Assembly: GCA_964458415.1 (NCBI GenBank)
Contig: CAYWIT010000001.1
Coordinates: 1-64,000, forward strand
DNA length: 64,000 nucleotides
From: CAYWIT01 sp964458415
GTDB lineage: Bacteria > Pseudomonadota > Alphaproteobacteria > Micavibrionales > UBA2020
Direction of reading: 5' to 3'
Shown here: positions 25,982-34,422 of the stretch, in pieces
Layout: every line of letters begins with the position of its first letter
Position numbering within the stretch: position 1 is the first letter of the stretch
Notes under the pieces: model-generated
What the model saw: only the letters and a program-made list of their open reading frames with translations
Told to the model about the DNA's origin: nothing
Database searches by the model: none
Translations under genes and position numbers: made by a program

Positions 25982-26064
25982 AAACTGTCGAGAAATAAGT
26001 TGCACTTCACTCGCCAGATCCTAAAATCGGTATGGTGAATAAAAAATAAAAGGCAAATGGAAAG

Positions 26065-26310
26065 ATGGCTATGAAATTGCACAAAGCGCAGCAGGACGAG
26101 ATTAACAGCCTGACACTTCATATGATTCTTTATGCGACGATCGGAACCTTGTGTGCCGCTTTTATCGCTCTGGGGCTCAGGCTTATGCAGCTTGCCACCA
26201 TCAGTCCGGAGTTGCAGTTTATCCCTTGGGCGCTGGCTCTGGTCTTCGGGGTCTCCATCGCGTACAAGCGGGGCGTGCAATCTGTCCATAAACTGAAAGA
26301 CGGGGAATAA
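26065..26310 (+). CDS. Small two-helix membrane protein (81 aa)
   Basis: Not recognised. Two predicted membrane helices at about residues 19-45 and 51-67 with a short charged tail (H-K-L-K-D-G-E). GGAAAG lies just upstream of the ATG. It follows sppA by 83 bp and converges on the DUF3035 gene with 6 bp between stops, a tight fit that supports it as real. Confidence 0.6.
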   Translation: MAMKLHKAQQDEINSLTLHMILYATIGTLCAAFIALGLRLMQLATISPELQFIPWALALVFGVSIAYKRGVQSVHKLKDGE

Positions 26311-26316
26311 TCTACC

Positions 26317-26880
26317 CTAAAACAGTTTGTCGATGGTGCTTTGTTTTTTCTCGATCACAGGAACGTCCCCTGCCGTGGCAGGCTGGCCTTCCTCCTGATT
26401 CTTTTTCAGGCGTTCCGCTTCGGCTTTCGGATCCACTATGGAGGCGGGGACCTGTTCCGATGCCGGCGGCGGCTCCTTCCAGAAAATCAGCTTGTCGCCG
26501 ATAGTTTTGTTTTTCAGGGCCAGATAACCGTTATCGCGCTCGATCGTGTCGCGGATTTCGGGAGAGGCGGCATCGGCGCCCATTTTGCGGAGCAGCGCGG
26601 ATTCCGCATCGCCTTTATTCGGGGCGGCGCTGGGGACGCCCATCAGGACGGATTTCGCCAGCCCCGAGGATTCCGATGCCGGAGCGAGATTTCCCGTAGC
26701 GGGCGGCCGCAGGGTATAATCCGGCGGCAATGTCAGCGGCGCGCGTTTGACAACCATGAATTCATCGGGCGAGTTGCGCCCGACGCCAAGTTCTTTTTTA
26801 ACGGCGGAACAACCTGCCAGCATTGTCAGGGCAACCAGAGTGACCACGGCTGTGCTTGTTTTTCTTTTTCTTGTCGTCAT
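26317..26880 (-). CDS. DUF3035 lipoprotein (BamF-type)
   Basis: A 187-residue lipoprotein with lipobox L-A-G-C (Cys ~24). The mature N-terminus L-G-V-G-R-N-S-P-D-E-F-M-V-V-K-R-A-P-L is the conserved DUF3035 motif also shared with BamC-like proteins, followed by P-P-D-Y-T-L-R-P-P. In alphaproteobacteria this family is often annotated as an accessory lipoprotein of the beta-barrel assembly machine (BamF). It directly follows lspA, the enzyme that processes lipoproteins, on the same strand with a 24-bp gap. Confidence 0.85.
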   Translation of the reverse strand: MTTRKRKTSTAVVTLVALTMLAGCSAVKKELGVGRNSPDEFMVVKRAPLTLPPDYTLRPPATGNLAPASESSGLAKSVLMGVPSAAPNKGDAESALLRKMGADAASPEIRDTIERDNGYLALKNKTIGDKLIFWKEPPPASEQVPASIVDPKAEAERLKKNQEEGQPATAGDVPVIEKKQSTIDKLF

Positions 26881-26904
26881 GGCGTGACCTTTCTTTGCTG
26901 CCGT

Positions 26905-27495
26905 CTATCCCAGCAGCAGGTTTTTGTTCTTATTCAGAAATGAGTCGATAATCAGCAACAGTGCACCGATAACAATGCAGCTGTCCGCCAGATTGAAGGC
27001 GGGCCAGTGATATTGGTTATTGATATGCAGATCGATAAAGTCCGCCACTGCGCCAAAGCGCACCCGGTCGATGACATTGCCGATCGCGCCACCGATAATC
27101 AGGGACAGGCCGATGGAGAGCGGCGGCCTGCGGGACAAGGCCAGCCAGATCAGCATGGGAATGGAAATGAGCAGGGAAATGCCGATGAACAGCATGGGCA
27201 TGCGCGGGTCGTTGGTATCAAACAGGCCGAAGCTGATCCCCTGGTTCCAGACCATGACGAAATTGAGAAAGGGCAGCAGGGTGACAGAGTTAAAATGCTC
27301 GCGCTCATGAATAAAAAATGGAATTTTGTTTTCTGTCATGAACCAGCGGGCGAAATCAGGCGCTTCGCCATTGACGCGCAGCATGGTTTCCATGACCAGC
27401 CATTTGGTGTATTGGTCCGCCACAACGATGGCGACAATCAGGAAAAGGCCCAACAGAAAAAAACGGCCGGGTTTGAAACGTACAAGATTTGTCAT
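26905..27495 (-). CDS. lspA: Lipoprotein signal peptidase (signal peptidase II)
   Basis: A 196-residue inner-membrane aspartic protease that cleaves lipoprotein signal peptides after lipidation. Four membrane segments; catalytic Asp motifs G-N-V-I-D-R and F-N-L-A-D-S are present in the standard order. The N-terminal A-D-Q-Y-T-K-W-L-V motif is conserved. The loop between the first two helices is longer than usual (about 40 residues with T-E-N-K-I-P-F-F). Its ATG overlaps the ribF stop by 4 bp. Confidence 0.95.
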   Translation of the reverse strand: MTNLVRFKPGRFFLLGLFLIVAIVVADQYTKWLVMETMLRVNGEAPDFARWFMTENKIPFFIHEREHFNSVTLLPFLNFVMVWNQGISFGLFDTNDPRMPMLFIGISLLISIPMLIWLALSRRPPLSIGLSLIIGGAIGNVIDRVRFGAVADFIDLHINNQYHWPAFNLADSCIVIGALLLIIDSFLNKNKNLLLG

Positions 27496-28466
27496 GGACT
27501 TCCCATTATGGAACGGTGTTTACAAGAGGATTTCAGCACAGACCGCGCCACAAGGCAATCCTGTGTAATTTGTGCTTTTAACGCAGAGACATCTGAAAAG
27601 GATTTTTCTGACCGGAGATGATGGCACGGGCGCACCTCCAGCTGTTTTCCGTATATTTCCTCCTGAAAATCGAAGATATGGGTTTCAAAAAGCGGGGTTT
27701 GTGTTTTGAACATGGGGCGAATGCCGAAATTGGCAATGCCGGCGCGCCAGATTTCTTCGTCCTCCAGCCGGGTCTCAACGGCGTAAACCCCGTAAGGCAG
27801 CGGTGTGTAGCGCGCAAACTGCTGATTGGCGGTGGGATAGCCCAGCAGGCGCCCGCGCTTGTCGCCGTGGATGACAGTATCGGTAAAGGACCATCTCCAT
27901 CCTAGAAGCTCGGCTGCCGCATCAAATTCGGCACAAGCAAGGTGCTCGCGGATAAGCGTCGAGGAATAGACCTTGTTTTCCGTATTTTTCTGCGGTTCAA
28001 GGGCGGTCAGGCTAAAGCCGCCTTTTTCCGCCGCCTGCCGGAGTGTGTTTACCGTGCCGGAGCGCTGATGGCCGAAGGCGAAGTCCGCGCCGACAAAAAT
28101 ATGTCCGGGGGCGACTTTCTTTACAAGGATATCCTGAATAAAGCCTTCGCCCGTGATCCGCGCGAAAGCGGCGTCAAAAGTCACCGCGATCAGATGGTCT
28201 ACGCCCAGTTCCGCCATTAACCGTTGCTTGAGCGGGAGCAGGGTAAGGCGGAAGGGTTTTCCGTCTTTTTGAAAAAATTCGCGCGGGTGCGGCTCAAAGG
28301 TCATAACGGCAAGGGAACGGTTGTCGGCCTGGGCTTTTTTCCGTGCTTCCGAAATCAGAAAGCGGTGCCCCAGATGGACGCCGTCGAAGTTGCCGATCAC
28401 CAGAACGCAGCCGTTCACGGTCTCCGGAAGGCGGTCTGGGGAAAGGTGAAGCTGGAGCTGTGGCAT
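27492..28466 (-). CDS. ribF: Bifunctional riboflavin kinase / FAD synthetase
   Basis: A 324-residue cytosolic enzyme that makes FMN from riboflavin and then FAD. The N-terminal nucleotidyl-transferase domain shows V-I-G-N-F-D-G-V-H-L-G-H (residues ~23-34) and the S-S-T-L-I-R-E motif; the C-terminal kinase domain has G-Y-P-T-A-N and the P-Y-G-V-Y-A-V strand and ends near E-V-R-P. The upstream frame is open but the ATG at 28466 with AAGGG is the proper start. Coupled to lspA by ATGA, a common ribF-lspA order. Confidence 0.95.
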   Translation of the reverse strand: MPQLQLHLSPDRLPETVNGCVLVIGNFDGVHLGHRFLISEARKKAQADNRSLAVMTFEPHPREFFQKDGKPFRLTLLPLKQRLMAELGVDHLIAVTFDAAFARITGEGFIQDILVKKVAPGHIFVGADFAFGHQRSGTVNTLRQAAEKGGFSLTALEPQKNTENKVYSSTLIREHLACAEFDAAAELLGWRWSFTDTVIHGDKRGRLLGYPTANQQFARYTPLPYGVYAVETRLEDEEIWRAGIANFGIRPMFKTQTPLFETHIFDFQEEIYGKQLEVRPCHHLRSEKSFSDVSALKAQITQDCLVARSVLKSSCKHRSIMGSP

Positions 28467-28537
28467 TTTGCCCTTATTGTTTTGCGGTTTTGCCGCTATC
28501 ATAGTAAAGAGGGAGAAGAATAGAAAGCTGAAATCAA

Positions 28538-29104
28538 ATGATGGACCGGCGCTTTTGGGGATTACTGGCTGTTTTTTGCGCGTTGTCAGGGCAGGTGGCG
28601 CTGGCAGAGTCGTCTTATCCCGCCTGCACCTGTACACCGGCTTCTTTTTCAGGGAGATGGCGTGGCGCCGAGGCCGTGTTTGTCGGTACGGTCGAAAATA
28701 TCAGTGTTGTCGAGGCGTTGCGGGTTTATGGTGGCGGTGATCTGCCGGTCGAGGTGAGTTTGCATGTTGATGCTGGATTCAAGACGGCTCAAGCAGGCGA
28801 GAAGTTTGTCCTCAAAACAAGCCTGACCAAGGATACCTGTCTGGGGTATCCTTTCAGGGCGGGGGAGAAATATCTGGTTTTCGCCTATCAGCGGCTGGCG
28901 GCGGAACGGGAAGACTGGTCGTTGTATCCGTTTCCTTCCGATACCTATGGCGTAGGCGGGCTTTGCGGCGGGACCAAGCCCTTTGACGATTCGGCAACCG
29001 GTGCCGATTTGCAGATGATTGCGGTCGAAATCGACAAGGCGGAGGCTTTGCGCAAAAGCGGTGCGGCGGGAGCCCTCCGTGGGATTAAAAAAGAAAAGCA
29101 ATAA
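28538..29104 (+). CDS. Secreted NTR/TIMP-like domain protein
   Basis: A 188-residue exported protein. Signal peptide to about residue 23 (Q-V-A-L-A). The mature protein starts with A-C-T-C-T-P, followed by A-E-A-V-F-V-G-T-V-E-N-I, a beta-strand block, T-C-L-G-Y-P-F-R-A-G-E-K-Y-L-V-F-A, and a late G-L-C-G-G-T-K-P. This Cys-x-Cys start, Cys-containing strand before Y-L-V-x-A, and final Cys near R/T-K-P fit the netrin-like/TIMP fold found in bacterial secreted proteins. Function unknown. Divergent from ribF; 84 bp before surA. Confidence 0.6.
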   Translation: MMDRRFWGLLAVFCALSGQVALAESSYPACTCTPASFSGRWRGAEAVFVGTVENISVVEALRVYGGGDLPVEVSLHVDAGFKTAQAGEKFVLKTSLTKDTCLGYPFRAGEKYLVFAYQRLAAEREDWSLYPFPSDTYGVGGLCGGTKPFDDSATGADLQMIAVEIDKAEALRKSGAAGALRGIKKEKQ

Positions 29105-29188
29105 CAAGCGCTTACGGCAAAATGAAAACTGGTGCATCCGAAAGCGAAAACGTGTATTTTAAAATCCCCTGAAGAAAGATTCCCGAGG

Positions 29189-30580
29189 ATGGATAGGATC
29201 ATGTCGTTGCGCAAACGTATTATGCCGGTATTATTTGTGGCGGTGGTTTTGGCCTGCGCGCCATTGCAGGCTGTGGCGAAGGAAATGATCGGCATTGCCG
29301 CCGTGGTCAATGACGACATTGTGACCTTGTCCGACCTGAACAACCGGATGAATCTTTATATCTCCGGCAATCCGCAACGGCCGACGCCGGAAGAACGCAA
29401 GAAAATGGAACAGCAGGTTTTGAACCGGCTGATCGACGAGGCGCTGCAATTGCAGGAAGCGAAAAGCCTGAACATCACAATTGACGAGGATCAGGTCAGT
29501 CAGGGTTTTGTCAATGTGGCGCGACAAAACAATATGGCGCCCGATGAATTCAAAAAACGCCTTGCCGCCGCGGGGGTGAAGGTTGAAAGCCTTTATGCGC
29601 AGATCCGCGCGGATATGGCCTGGGCGCAGGTCGTGCGTCAAAAGCTGCGGCCGCAGATCAATATCTCGGAGAGCGAGATCGACGCCGCCTTGCAGCAGGA
29701 GCAGTCTGTTCAGGGAAAACCTGAATATCGGGTGGCTGAAATTTTTCTGGCCGTCAAGGATCCTGCGGTGGCGGAAGACGTGCAGAAGAAGGCTGACAGT
29801 ATTGTCGCGCAGCTGATCAAGGGCGCTTCTTTTCCTGCGGTAGCGCAGAATGTTTCCGAAGCGCCGGGGGCGGCGACCGGCGGCGATCTGGGCTGGGTGC
29901 GCCCCGGGCAGATAGATAAAGCCCTTGAGGCAGCCTTGCAGAAAATGCAGCCAGGACAGTTGAGTCCGCCTTTGCGCAGTGATAAAGGCTTTCACATTCT
30001 GTTGTTGCGGGATGTGCGTCATCCCGGCACGGGCTTCGTCGCGCCGCCGCCCGTTGCTGCTCCGGCTGCTCGAGCGGTCACAGAGACCATTGTTGCCCTG
30101 AAACAGATTATGATTCCGGTTGCCGCCACTGATCCGGCGCCGGTGGTGAATGCCAAAATGGCCCGTGCGGCTTCGCTCAAGGAGGAAATCGATTCCTGCG
30201 AAACCATGGCCCGCAAGATGCAGGATTTTCCTTCGCCGGGGACGGGGGACATGGGCAAGGGCGCCTTGTCGGCGCTGCCGGAACCTATCCGTCAGGTTGT
30301 TGAAAATTTGAAAATCGGGGAATTGAGCGAGCCGGTCCGCGCGCCGAACGGTGTCGCGGTCTTTATGGTGTGCGCACGGGAAGAGGCTCCGGCCGCTGCT
30401 GCGGAAACGCAGCAACCGGCACCCGCTCCTGTGCCAACAGCGCCGGCTGTTGCTGCTCCGGGCAGCGAGGCCTCCCGCGAAGCCATCGCCAACAAGCTGG
30501 GCGGCCAGCGTCTTGACCAGATTCAAGAGCGTTACCTGCGCGATCTGCGGGCCGCCGCCTTTATCGACAAGCGGCTTTGA
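29189..30580 (+). CDS. surA: SurA-like periplasmic chaperone / peptidyl-prolyl isomerase
   Basis: A 463-residue periplasmic chaperone for outer-membrane proteins. Signal peptide to about residue 30; SurA N-terminal domain (I-A-A-V-V-N-D-D-I-V-T-L-S-D-L, V-L-N-R-L-I-D-E-A-L-Q-L-Q-E-A) to about 165; parvulin domain 1 at ~170-275 ending G-F-H-I-L-L-L; a linker; a second, more divergent parvulin-like domain at ~290-395; then a Pro/Ala-rich linker and C-terminal helix. Start at 29189 has CCGAGG just upstream; 29201 is an alternative. Its stop overlaps the rsmA reading frame. LptD and pdxA, the common neighbours, are not present. Confidence 0.92.
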   Translation: MDRIMSLRKRIMPVLFVAVVLACAPLQAVAKEMIGIAAVVNDDIVTLSDLNNRMNLYISGNPQRPTPEERKKMEQQVLNRLIDEALQLQEAKSLNITIDEDQVSQGFVNVARQNNMAPDEFKKRLAAAGVKVESLYAQIRADMAWAQVVRQKLRPQINISESEIDAALQQEQSVQGKPEYRVAEIFLAVKDPAVAEDVQKKADSIVAQLIKGASFPAVAQNVSEAPGAATGGDLGWVRPGQIDKALEAALQKMQPGQLSPPLRSDKGFHILLLRDVRHPGTGFVAPPPVAAPAARAVTETIVALKQIMIPVAATDPAPVVNAKMARAASLKEEIDSCETMARKMQDFPSPGTGDMGKGALSALPEPIRQVVENLKIGELSEPVRAPNGVAVFMVCAREEAPAAAAETQQPAPAPVPTAPAVAAPGSEASREAIANKLGGQRLDQIQERYLRDLRAAAFIDKRL

Positions 30581-31437
30581 ACGGGGAGGACGCCGATAGG
30601 GCGGGAAGCCTCTCCGCCTTGCCACCCTTGCGGGAGGTGGTGGACGGTTTCGGCTTGCTGGCAAAACGGTCGCTCGGGCAGAACTTTCTGCTGGATATGA
30701 ATTTGACGGCGAAAATTGCACGGGCGGCGGGCGACCTGACCGGAAAAAATGTCATTGAAATCGGACCCGGGCCCGGAGGACTGACACGCGCGCTGCTGGA
30801 AGCGGGAGCGGCTTCGGTTCACGCGATCGAGCGGGATGACCGCTGTGTGGCGGCCTTGCAAGAGCTTGTCACGGCGGCGGAAGGGCGGTTGGTGCTGCAT
30901 GCTGATGATGCGCTTAAAGTGGATTACGCGGCGCTTTGCCCGGCGCCCCGCGCCATCGTTGCGAACCTGCCTTATAATATCGGCACGGTTTTGCTGATCG
31001 GCTGGTTGAAGAATCTGACGTTGTTTGACAGCATGACCCTGATGTTCCAGAAAGAGGTTGCCGAGCGGATCGCTGCGCGTGTGGATACTTCCGCCTATGG
31101 GCGGCTGTCGGTGATGGCACAGTGGCTTTGTCAGGTGGAAAAGAAATTTGATATTCCAAGACAGGCTTTTACCCCGCCGCCAAAAATCACGTCAACCGTT
31201 ATCCGGTTGCGGCCCAGAACGGACCGCAGCGAGAGCGTGGCTTTTGATGTCATGGAGCGCCTTGTTGCGGCGGCTTTTGGACAGCGGCGCAAGATGCTGC
31301 GGCAAAGCCTGAAAACGTTGGAAGTTGACAGCAACAGGATTTTCGAGCTTTCCGGCGTTGATCCGACCGCAAGAGCCGAGCAGATCGACGTGGCGGGATT
31401 TTTGCGCATGGCGCAGGCGCTGGAACAGCAGCTGTAA
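30577..31437 (+). CDS. rsmA: 16S rRNA dimethyladenosine transferase
   Basis: Dimethylates two adjacent adenosines near the 3' end of 16S rRNA during 30S maturation; SAM-dependent. A 286-residue Rossmann methyltransferase: L-G-Q-N-F-L-L-D near residue 32, SAM loop V-I-E-I-G-P-G-P-G-G-L-T, and the catalytic N-L-P-Y-N-I motif. The frame has no ATG before the conserved core, so the start must be TTG or GTG. The TTG at 30577 overlaps the surA stop by 4 bp and is listed; a GGGGAGGA sits inside the presumed N-terminus, so a start nearer 30619 remains possible. Confidence 0.93.
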   Translation: MNGEDADRAGSLSALPPLREVVDGFGLLAKRSLGQNFLLDMNLTAKIARAAGDLTGKNVIEIGPGPGGLTRALLEAGAASVHAIERDDRCVAALQELVTAAEGRLVLHADDALKVDYAALCPAPRAIVANLPYNIGTVLLIGWLKNLTLFDSMTLMFQKEVAERIAARVDTSAYGRLSVMAQWLCQVEKKFDIPRQAFTPPPKITSTVIRLRPRTDRSESVAFDVMERLVAAAFGQRRKMLRQSLKTLEVDSNRIFELSGVDPTARAEQIDVAGFLRMAQALEQQL

Positions 31438-31446
31438 AGAGAGGGC

Positions 31447-32040
31447 TCAGGCGGCGGCTGTTTCCATGTCGCCCATCAGCTTTTCGAACCTCTCGATATA
31501 GCTTTTCTTGGCGTCATTGGCCGATTGCAGCGAAATTTTCCAGTCGCTGACCGGAATGGGCGGTGGGCCAAAGAGCTTGCGGCTTTCGGCATCCGAAAAA
31601 CCGGCGATTTGCGTTGCTTCCAGATAGGCGGAAATTTTGTCCGCGCGCTTGATGAATTTCTTGAGTTGCGGCGTGATGACTGGCGGCAGGCCAAAGCGGA
31701 TATGGATGGCTTGCATCAGTCTGTCCTCGAACACGCGGTAATCCAGCCCGAGCGCATTTTTAAACGGTGAAATCATATCGCCCACCACGTATTCCGAAGC
31801 GTCATGCAGCAGAGCCGCCAGTCGCCATTGGTAAGAGACCTCGGGTTGCAGGACGCTTGAAATATCCTCGACCAGAACGGAGTGCTGCGCTACGGAGAAG
31901 GAATGATCGCCGCAGGTCTGACCGTTCCATCTTGCGACTCTGGAAAGTCCGTGCGCGATATCCTCGATTTCGATGTCCATAGCCGAAGGGTTGATGAGGT
32001 CTAGTCGTCTGCCGCTCAACATTCTTTGCCAGGCCCGCAT
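31447..32040 (-). CDS. HD-domain 5'-deoxynucleotidase-like protein (YfbR-type)
   Basis: A 197-residue HD-superfamily phosphohydrolase. H-S-F-S-V-A-Q-H near residue 46, the metal-binding pair in A-L-L-H-D-A-S-E-Y-V-V-G-D-M (~76-89), and K-R-A-D-K-I-S-A-Y near 132 follow the YfbR/HD-hydrolase layout. Likely dephosphorylates deoxyribonucleoside monophosphates, though other family members differ. Converges on rsmA with 9 bp between stops; divergent from ssb. Confidence 0.8.
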   Translation of the reverse strand: MRAWQRMLSGRRLDLINPSAMDIEIEDIAHGLSRVARWNGQTCGDHSFSVAQHSVLVEDISSVLQPEVSYQWRLAALLHDASEYVVGDMISPFKNALGLDYRVFEDRLMQAIHIRFGLPPVITPQLKKFIKRADKISAYLEATQIAGFSDAESRKLFGPPPIPVSDWKISLQSANDAKKSYIERFEKLMGDMETAAA

Positions 32041-32227
32041 GAGATTCCCTTTCCTTCCTGCCGGAACAGCCTTGCCTTGCGGAGACCCTCATGTTAAACA
32101 TAAGGCGCCTTCAAGACTCCGGCGTTACTTCATAGATCCTGTTCATGATAATTCAGGGGACGGGATTCTGCCAGAGCTTTCAGGCGCAAAATACAGAAGA
32201 AATTTCAGGCACGGAAAGGAATTCATC

Positions 32228-32701
32228 GTGGCAGGCAGCGTTAACAAAGTCATCCTCGTCGGCAATCTGGGTAAAGATCCCGAGGTCAGAACCTTCCAGA
32301 ACGGCGGGCGTGTTGCCAATCTTTCCATTGCGACCTCTGAAAGCTGGAAAGACAAAGCGACAGGCGAGAAAAAAGAGCGTACCGAATGGCACCGTGTCGT
32401 TATTTTCAACGAAGCGCTGGTCGGCGTGGCAGAGCGTTACCTGAAAAAGGGCGCCAAGGTTTATCTTGAAGGCCAGCTTGAAACGCGTAAGTACGAAAAA
32501 GACGGACGCGAGGTCTATACAACGGAAGTCGTGCTGCGCCCCTATCGCGGCGAGCTGACGATGCTTGACGGCGCGCGCGGCAGCAGCGGGGATATCGCCA
32601 ATGATTATAGCGAGCCGCAGTCGATGTCGGCGGGGTCTTCTTCGGGCGGGTCTTTCGCCGCGTCCGGCAAAAGCGATATGGATGACGAAATTCCGTTCTG
32701 A
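32228..32701 (+). CDS. ssb: Single-stranded DNA-binding protein
   Basis: A 157-residue OB-fold protein that coats single-stranded DNA in replication and repair. N-terminus A-G-S-V-N-K-V-I-L-V-G-N-L-G-K-D-P-E-V, then S-E-S-W-K-D-K-A-T-G-E-K-K-E-R-T-E-W-H, the usual flexible Gly/Ser linker, and the acidic D-D-E-I-P-F tip that recruits partners such as the chi subunit (holC at 19.07 kb). The start codon is GTG at 32228, preceded by AAGGA at the right spacing; the longer upstream frame has no family support. Confidence 0.96.
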   Translation: MAGSVNKVILVGNLGKDPEVRTFQNGGRVANLSIATSESWKDKATGEKKERTEWHRVVIFNEALVGVAERYLKKGAKVYLEGQLETRKYEKDGREVYTTEVVLRPYRGELTMLDGARGSSGDIANDYSEPQSMSAGSSSGGSFAASGKSDMDDEIPF

Positions 32702-32719
32702 GCACGGAGCTAGGGCGCT

Positions 32720-33301
32720 ATGCAGATATCCGGTCTTGTGAAAGCTTCCCTGCTGCCGTTGATTGTTCTCGGGGGCGTGATGATGGCTGCCGGCGGCGGC
32801 TGGTTTCTGGCTTACGGCGTTTGGGTGCCTCTCTGGCCGGGGATCCTTTTCTTCGGGTTGTCTTTTTTTCTGTTTCCGCTTTTGCTGATTCCGGCAGCGA
32901 TGTTTGCGGGGATCATGACGGCCTTCGCGCAATCGAACAAAACTCTGGCGAAGGTCTGCGGCCTTCTCAGTATGGGCTGGATTGTTTTGCTTTTCTCCCT
33001 TCATGCGGCGGCAATTTTTGCACTGGTCGGGGATTTTGCGGCAACGCCTTTGCTTTGGGGCATGACCTTATGGGCGGCTGGCGTGACGGTAACGCCGTGG
33101 GCGGTGTTTGCGTGGAAGGATCGGGATAATATTCTTTTTACCGGACTTGTGCTCATGCTGCTGGCGGCCTGTCTTCTCACCGGGGGACTTTACGTTGCCG
33201 GAGCGGGGATGTCGTTTGGCCTGACCTTTCTGACGATCGGTGCCGTGATGGTTTTGTTGCTGTCCTTGCAGGGGCTCTACGAGAAGATCTTTTTGAAGTA
33301 G
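32720..33301 (+). CDS. Hypothetical membrane protein, six helices
   Basis: Not recognised. 193 residues with about six hydrophobic segments of 18-22 residues, short loops and a final K-I-F-L-K. No charged motif in the helices suggests a transporter signature. Follows ssb by 18 bp on the same strand. GGAGCTAGGGCG lies before the ATG. Confidence 0.65.
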   Translation: MQISGLVKASLLPLIVLGGVMMAAGGGWFLAYGVWVPLWPGILFFGLSFFLFPLLLIPAAMFAGIMTAFAQSNKTLAKVCGLLSMGWIVLLFSLHAAAIFALVGDFAATPLLWGMTLWAAGVTVTPWAVFAWKDRDNILFTGLVLMLLAACLLTGGLYVAGAGMSFGLTFLTIGAVMVLLLSLQGLYEKIFLK

Positions 33302-33380
33302 TTCTCCGCTTGAAGCGACGGCAATATATTAAATACAGATAAATCAATAACTTATATTTGAAATAGTCGTTGTATAATAT

Positions 33381-33409
33381 TTGACATATTTGTAACTGTT
33401 TTCTATAGT
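33381..33409 (+). promoter_or_regulatory. Near-consensus sigma-70 promoter
   Basis: TTGACA at 33381-33386, a 17-bp spacer, then TATAGT at 33404-33409. This near-consensus housekeeping promoter lies 26 bp upstream of the first ankyrin-like gene. Confidence 0.75.
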
Positions 33410-33435
33410 GCTCCTACAAGCAAGGAAGACGCAGG

Positions 33436-34422
33436 ATGTCTGATTCCGCACAAAATGACAGTATCGGTGATCAATGGCGCTTCTGGCAGGAGGCGGCCAG
33501 ACATGCCGGAAATAACGACTGGGAAAAGATACGGGCTTTGCTGGCGAAAGATCCTGCGGAGCGGCCCTCGCTGCATTTTGCCGCAAGCGTATTTACGCTG
33601 GCTGCCAAGGCGGGAGAGCTGGGCATTGTGGAAGAGATGCTGTGCCGTGGCTATAAAATAGAGGCCGAAGAAGGCGCGCGCCTGTTGCGCGGGCTGGCGC
33701 TTTTCCCCACCTCGAAAACAACGCCCGTCATTAATTTTCTGTTGAAGGAGAATCTGGCCGATCCGGAACAGGCGATAAAGTCTCTGGCGGCGCGGAACGA
33801 CCAGCTGGGCACCGTGGCGATGATGGAAACTTTCCGCCAGGCGCAAGCGGATATTCTTTGCGGGGGAAGCAGTTTTTTTCTGGCTCATTATGCTTGCAAC
33901 CTGAAGATGATGGAATATCTTCATGGCCATGATGCTGATCTTTATCATCCTGCAATCGTGGCATCGCAGTATGGCCGCCGCGCCGAAGTCAAGGCAGAGG
34001 CCGTGCAGCTTTACCGCATGTTTCTGGCCGGGGACAGAAAGAAAGCGTTGGCCTGTTATGAGGAAGAAGAGCAGCAGGGCGCGGTGTCGCTGACGCTGGC
34101 GGCACGGGCAGGAAAGCTTCCTGAATTATTGACCCTTGCGCAGGCGAACGGAAAACCGGTGACAGCGGACGATCTTATCGCGCCTGCAAATGGCGGCGCG
34201 CCCGCGTTGGCCGTGGCAGCGGCGCAAGGGGATTTGCCGGCCCTCTTTGATCTTGCCCATTGGCGCGGCCGCAGCGACGAAGTAAAAAAGTTATATGAAG
34301 CCCTTGAAGCTTATAAGGCAACTGGAGCTGTTGATCTGGGGCAGCTGGATGCCGCGGCGGAAAGCCGCCGCCTGCACGCGCTGTCTGCCGCGCGGCGTGA
34401 CAAATGGAGGCTGAAGCCATGA
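33436..34422 (+). CDS. Ankyrin-like repeat protein (328 aa)
   Basis: A soluble alpha-helical repeat protein of unknown role. Degenerate ~30-residue units with A-A-K-A-G-E-L-G-I-V-E-E-M-L and A-A-A-Q-G-D-L-P-A-L-F-D-L patterns match ankyrin repeats; other parts are too divergent to place. No signal peptide. GGAAGA precedes the ATG. The C-terminus (A-R-R-D-K-W-R-L-K-P) resembles that of the next gene. ATGA overlap with that gene shows the two are made together. Confidence 0.65.
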   Translation: MSDSAQNDSIGDQWRFWQEAARHAGNNDWEKIRALLAKDPAERPSLHFAASVFTLAAKAGELGIVEEMLCRGYKIEAEEGARLLRGLALFPTSKTTPVINFLLKENLADPEQAIKSLAARNDQLGTVAMMETFRQAQADILCGGSSFFLAHYACNLKMMEYLHGHDADLYHPAIVASQYGRRAEVKAEAVQLYRMFLAGDRKKALACYEEEEQQGAVSLTLAARAGKLPELLTLAQANGKPVTADDLIAPANGGAPALAVAAAQGDLPALFDLAHWRGRSDEVKKLYEALEAYKATGAVDLGQLDAAAESRRLHALSAARRDKWRLKP

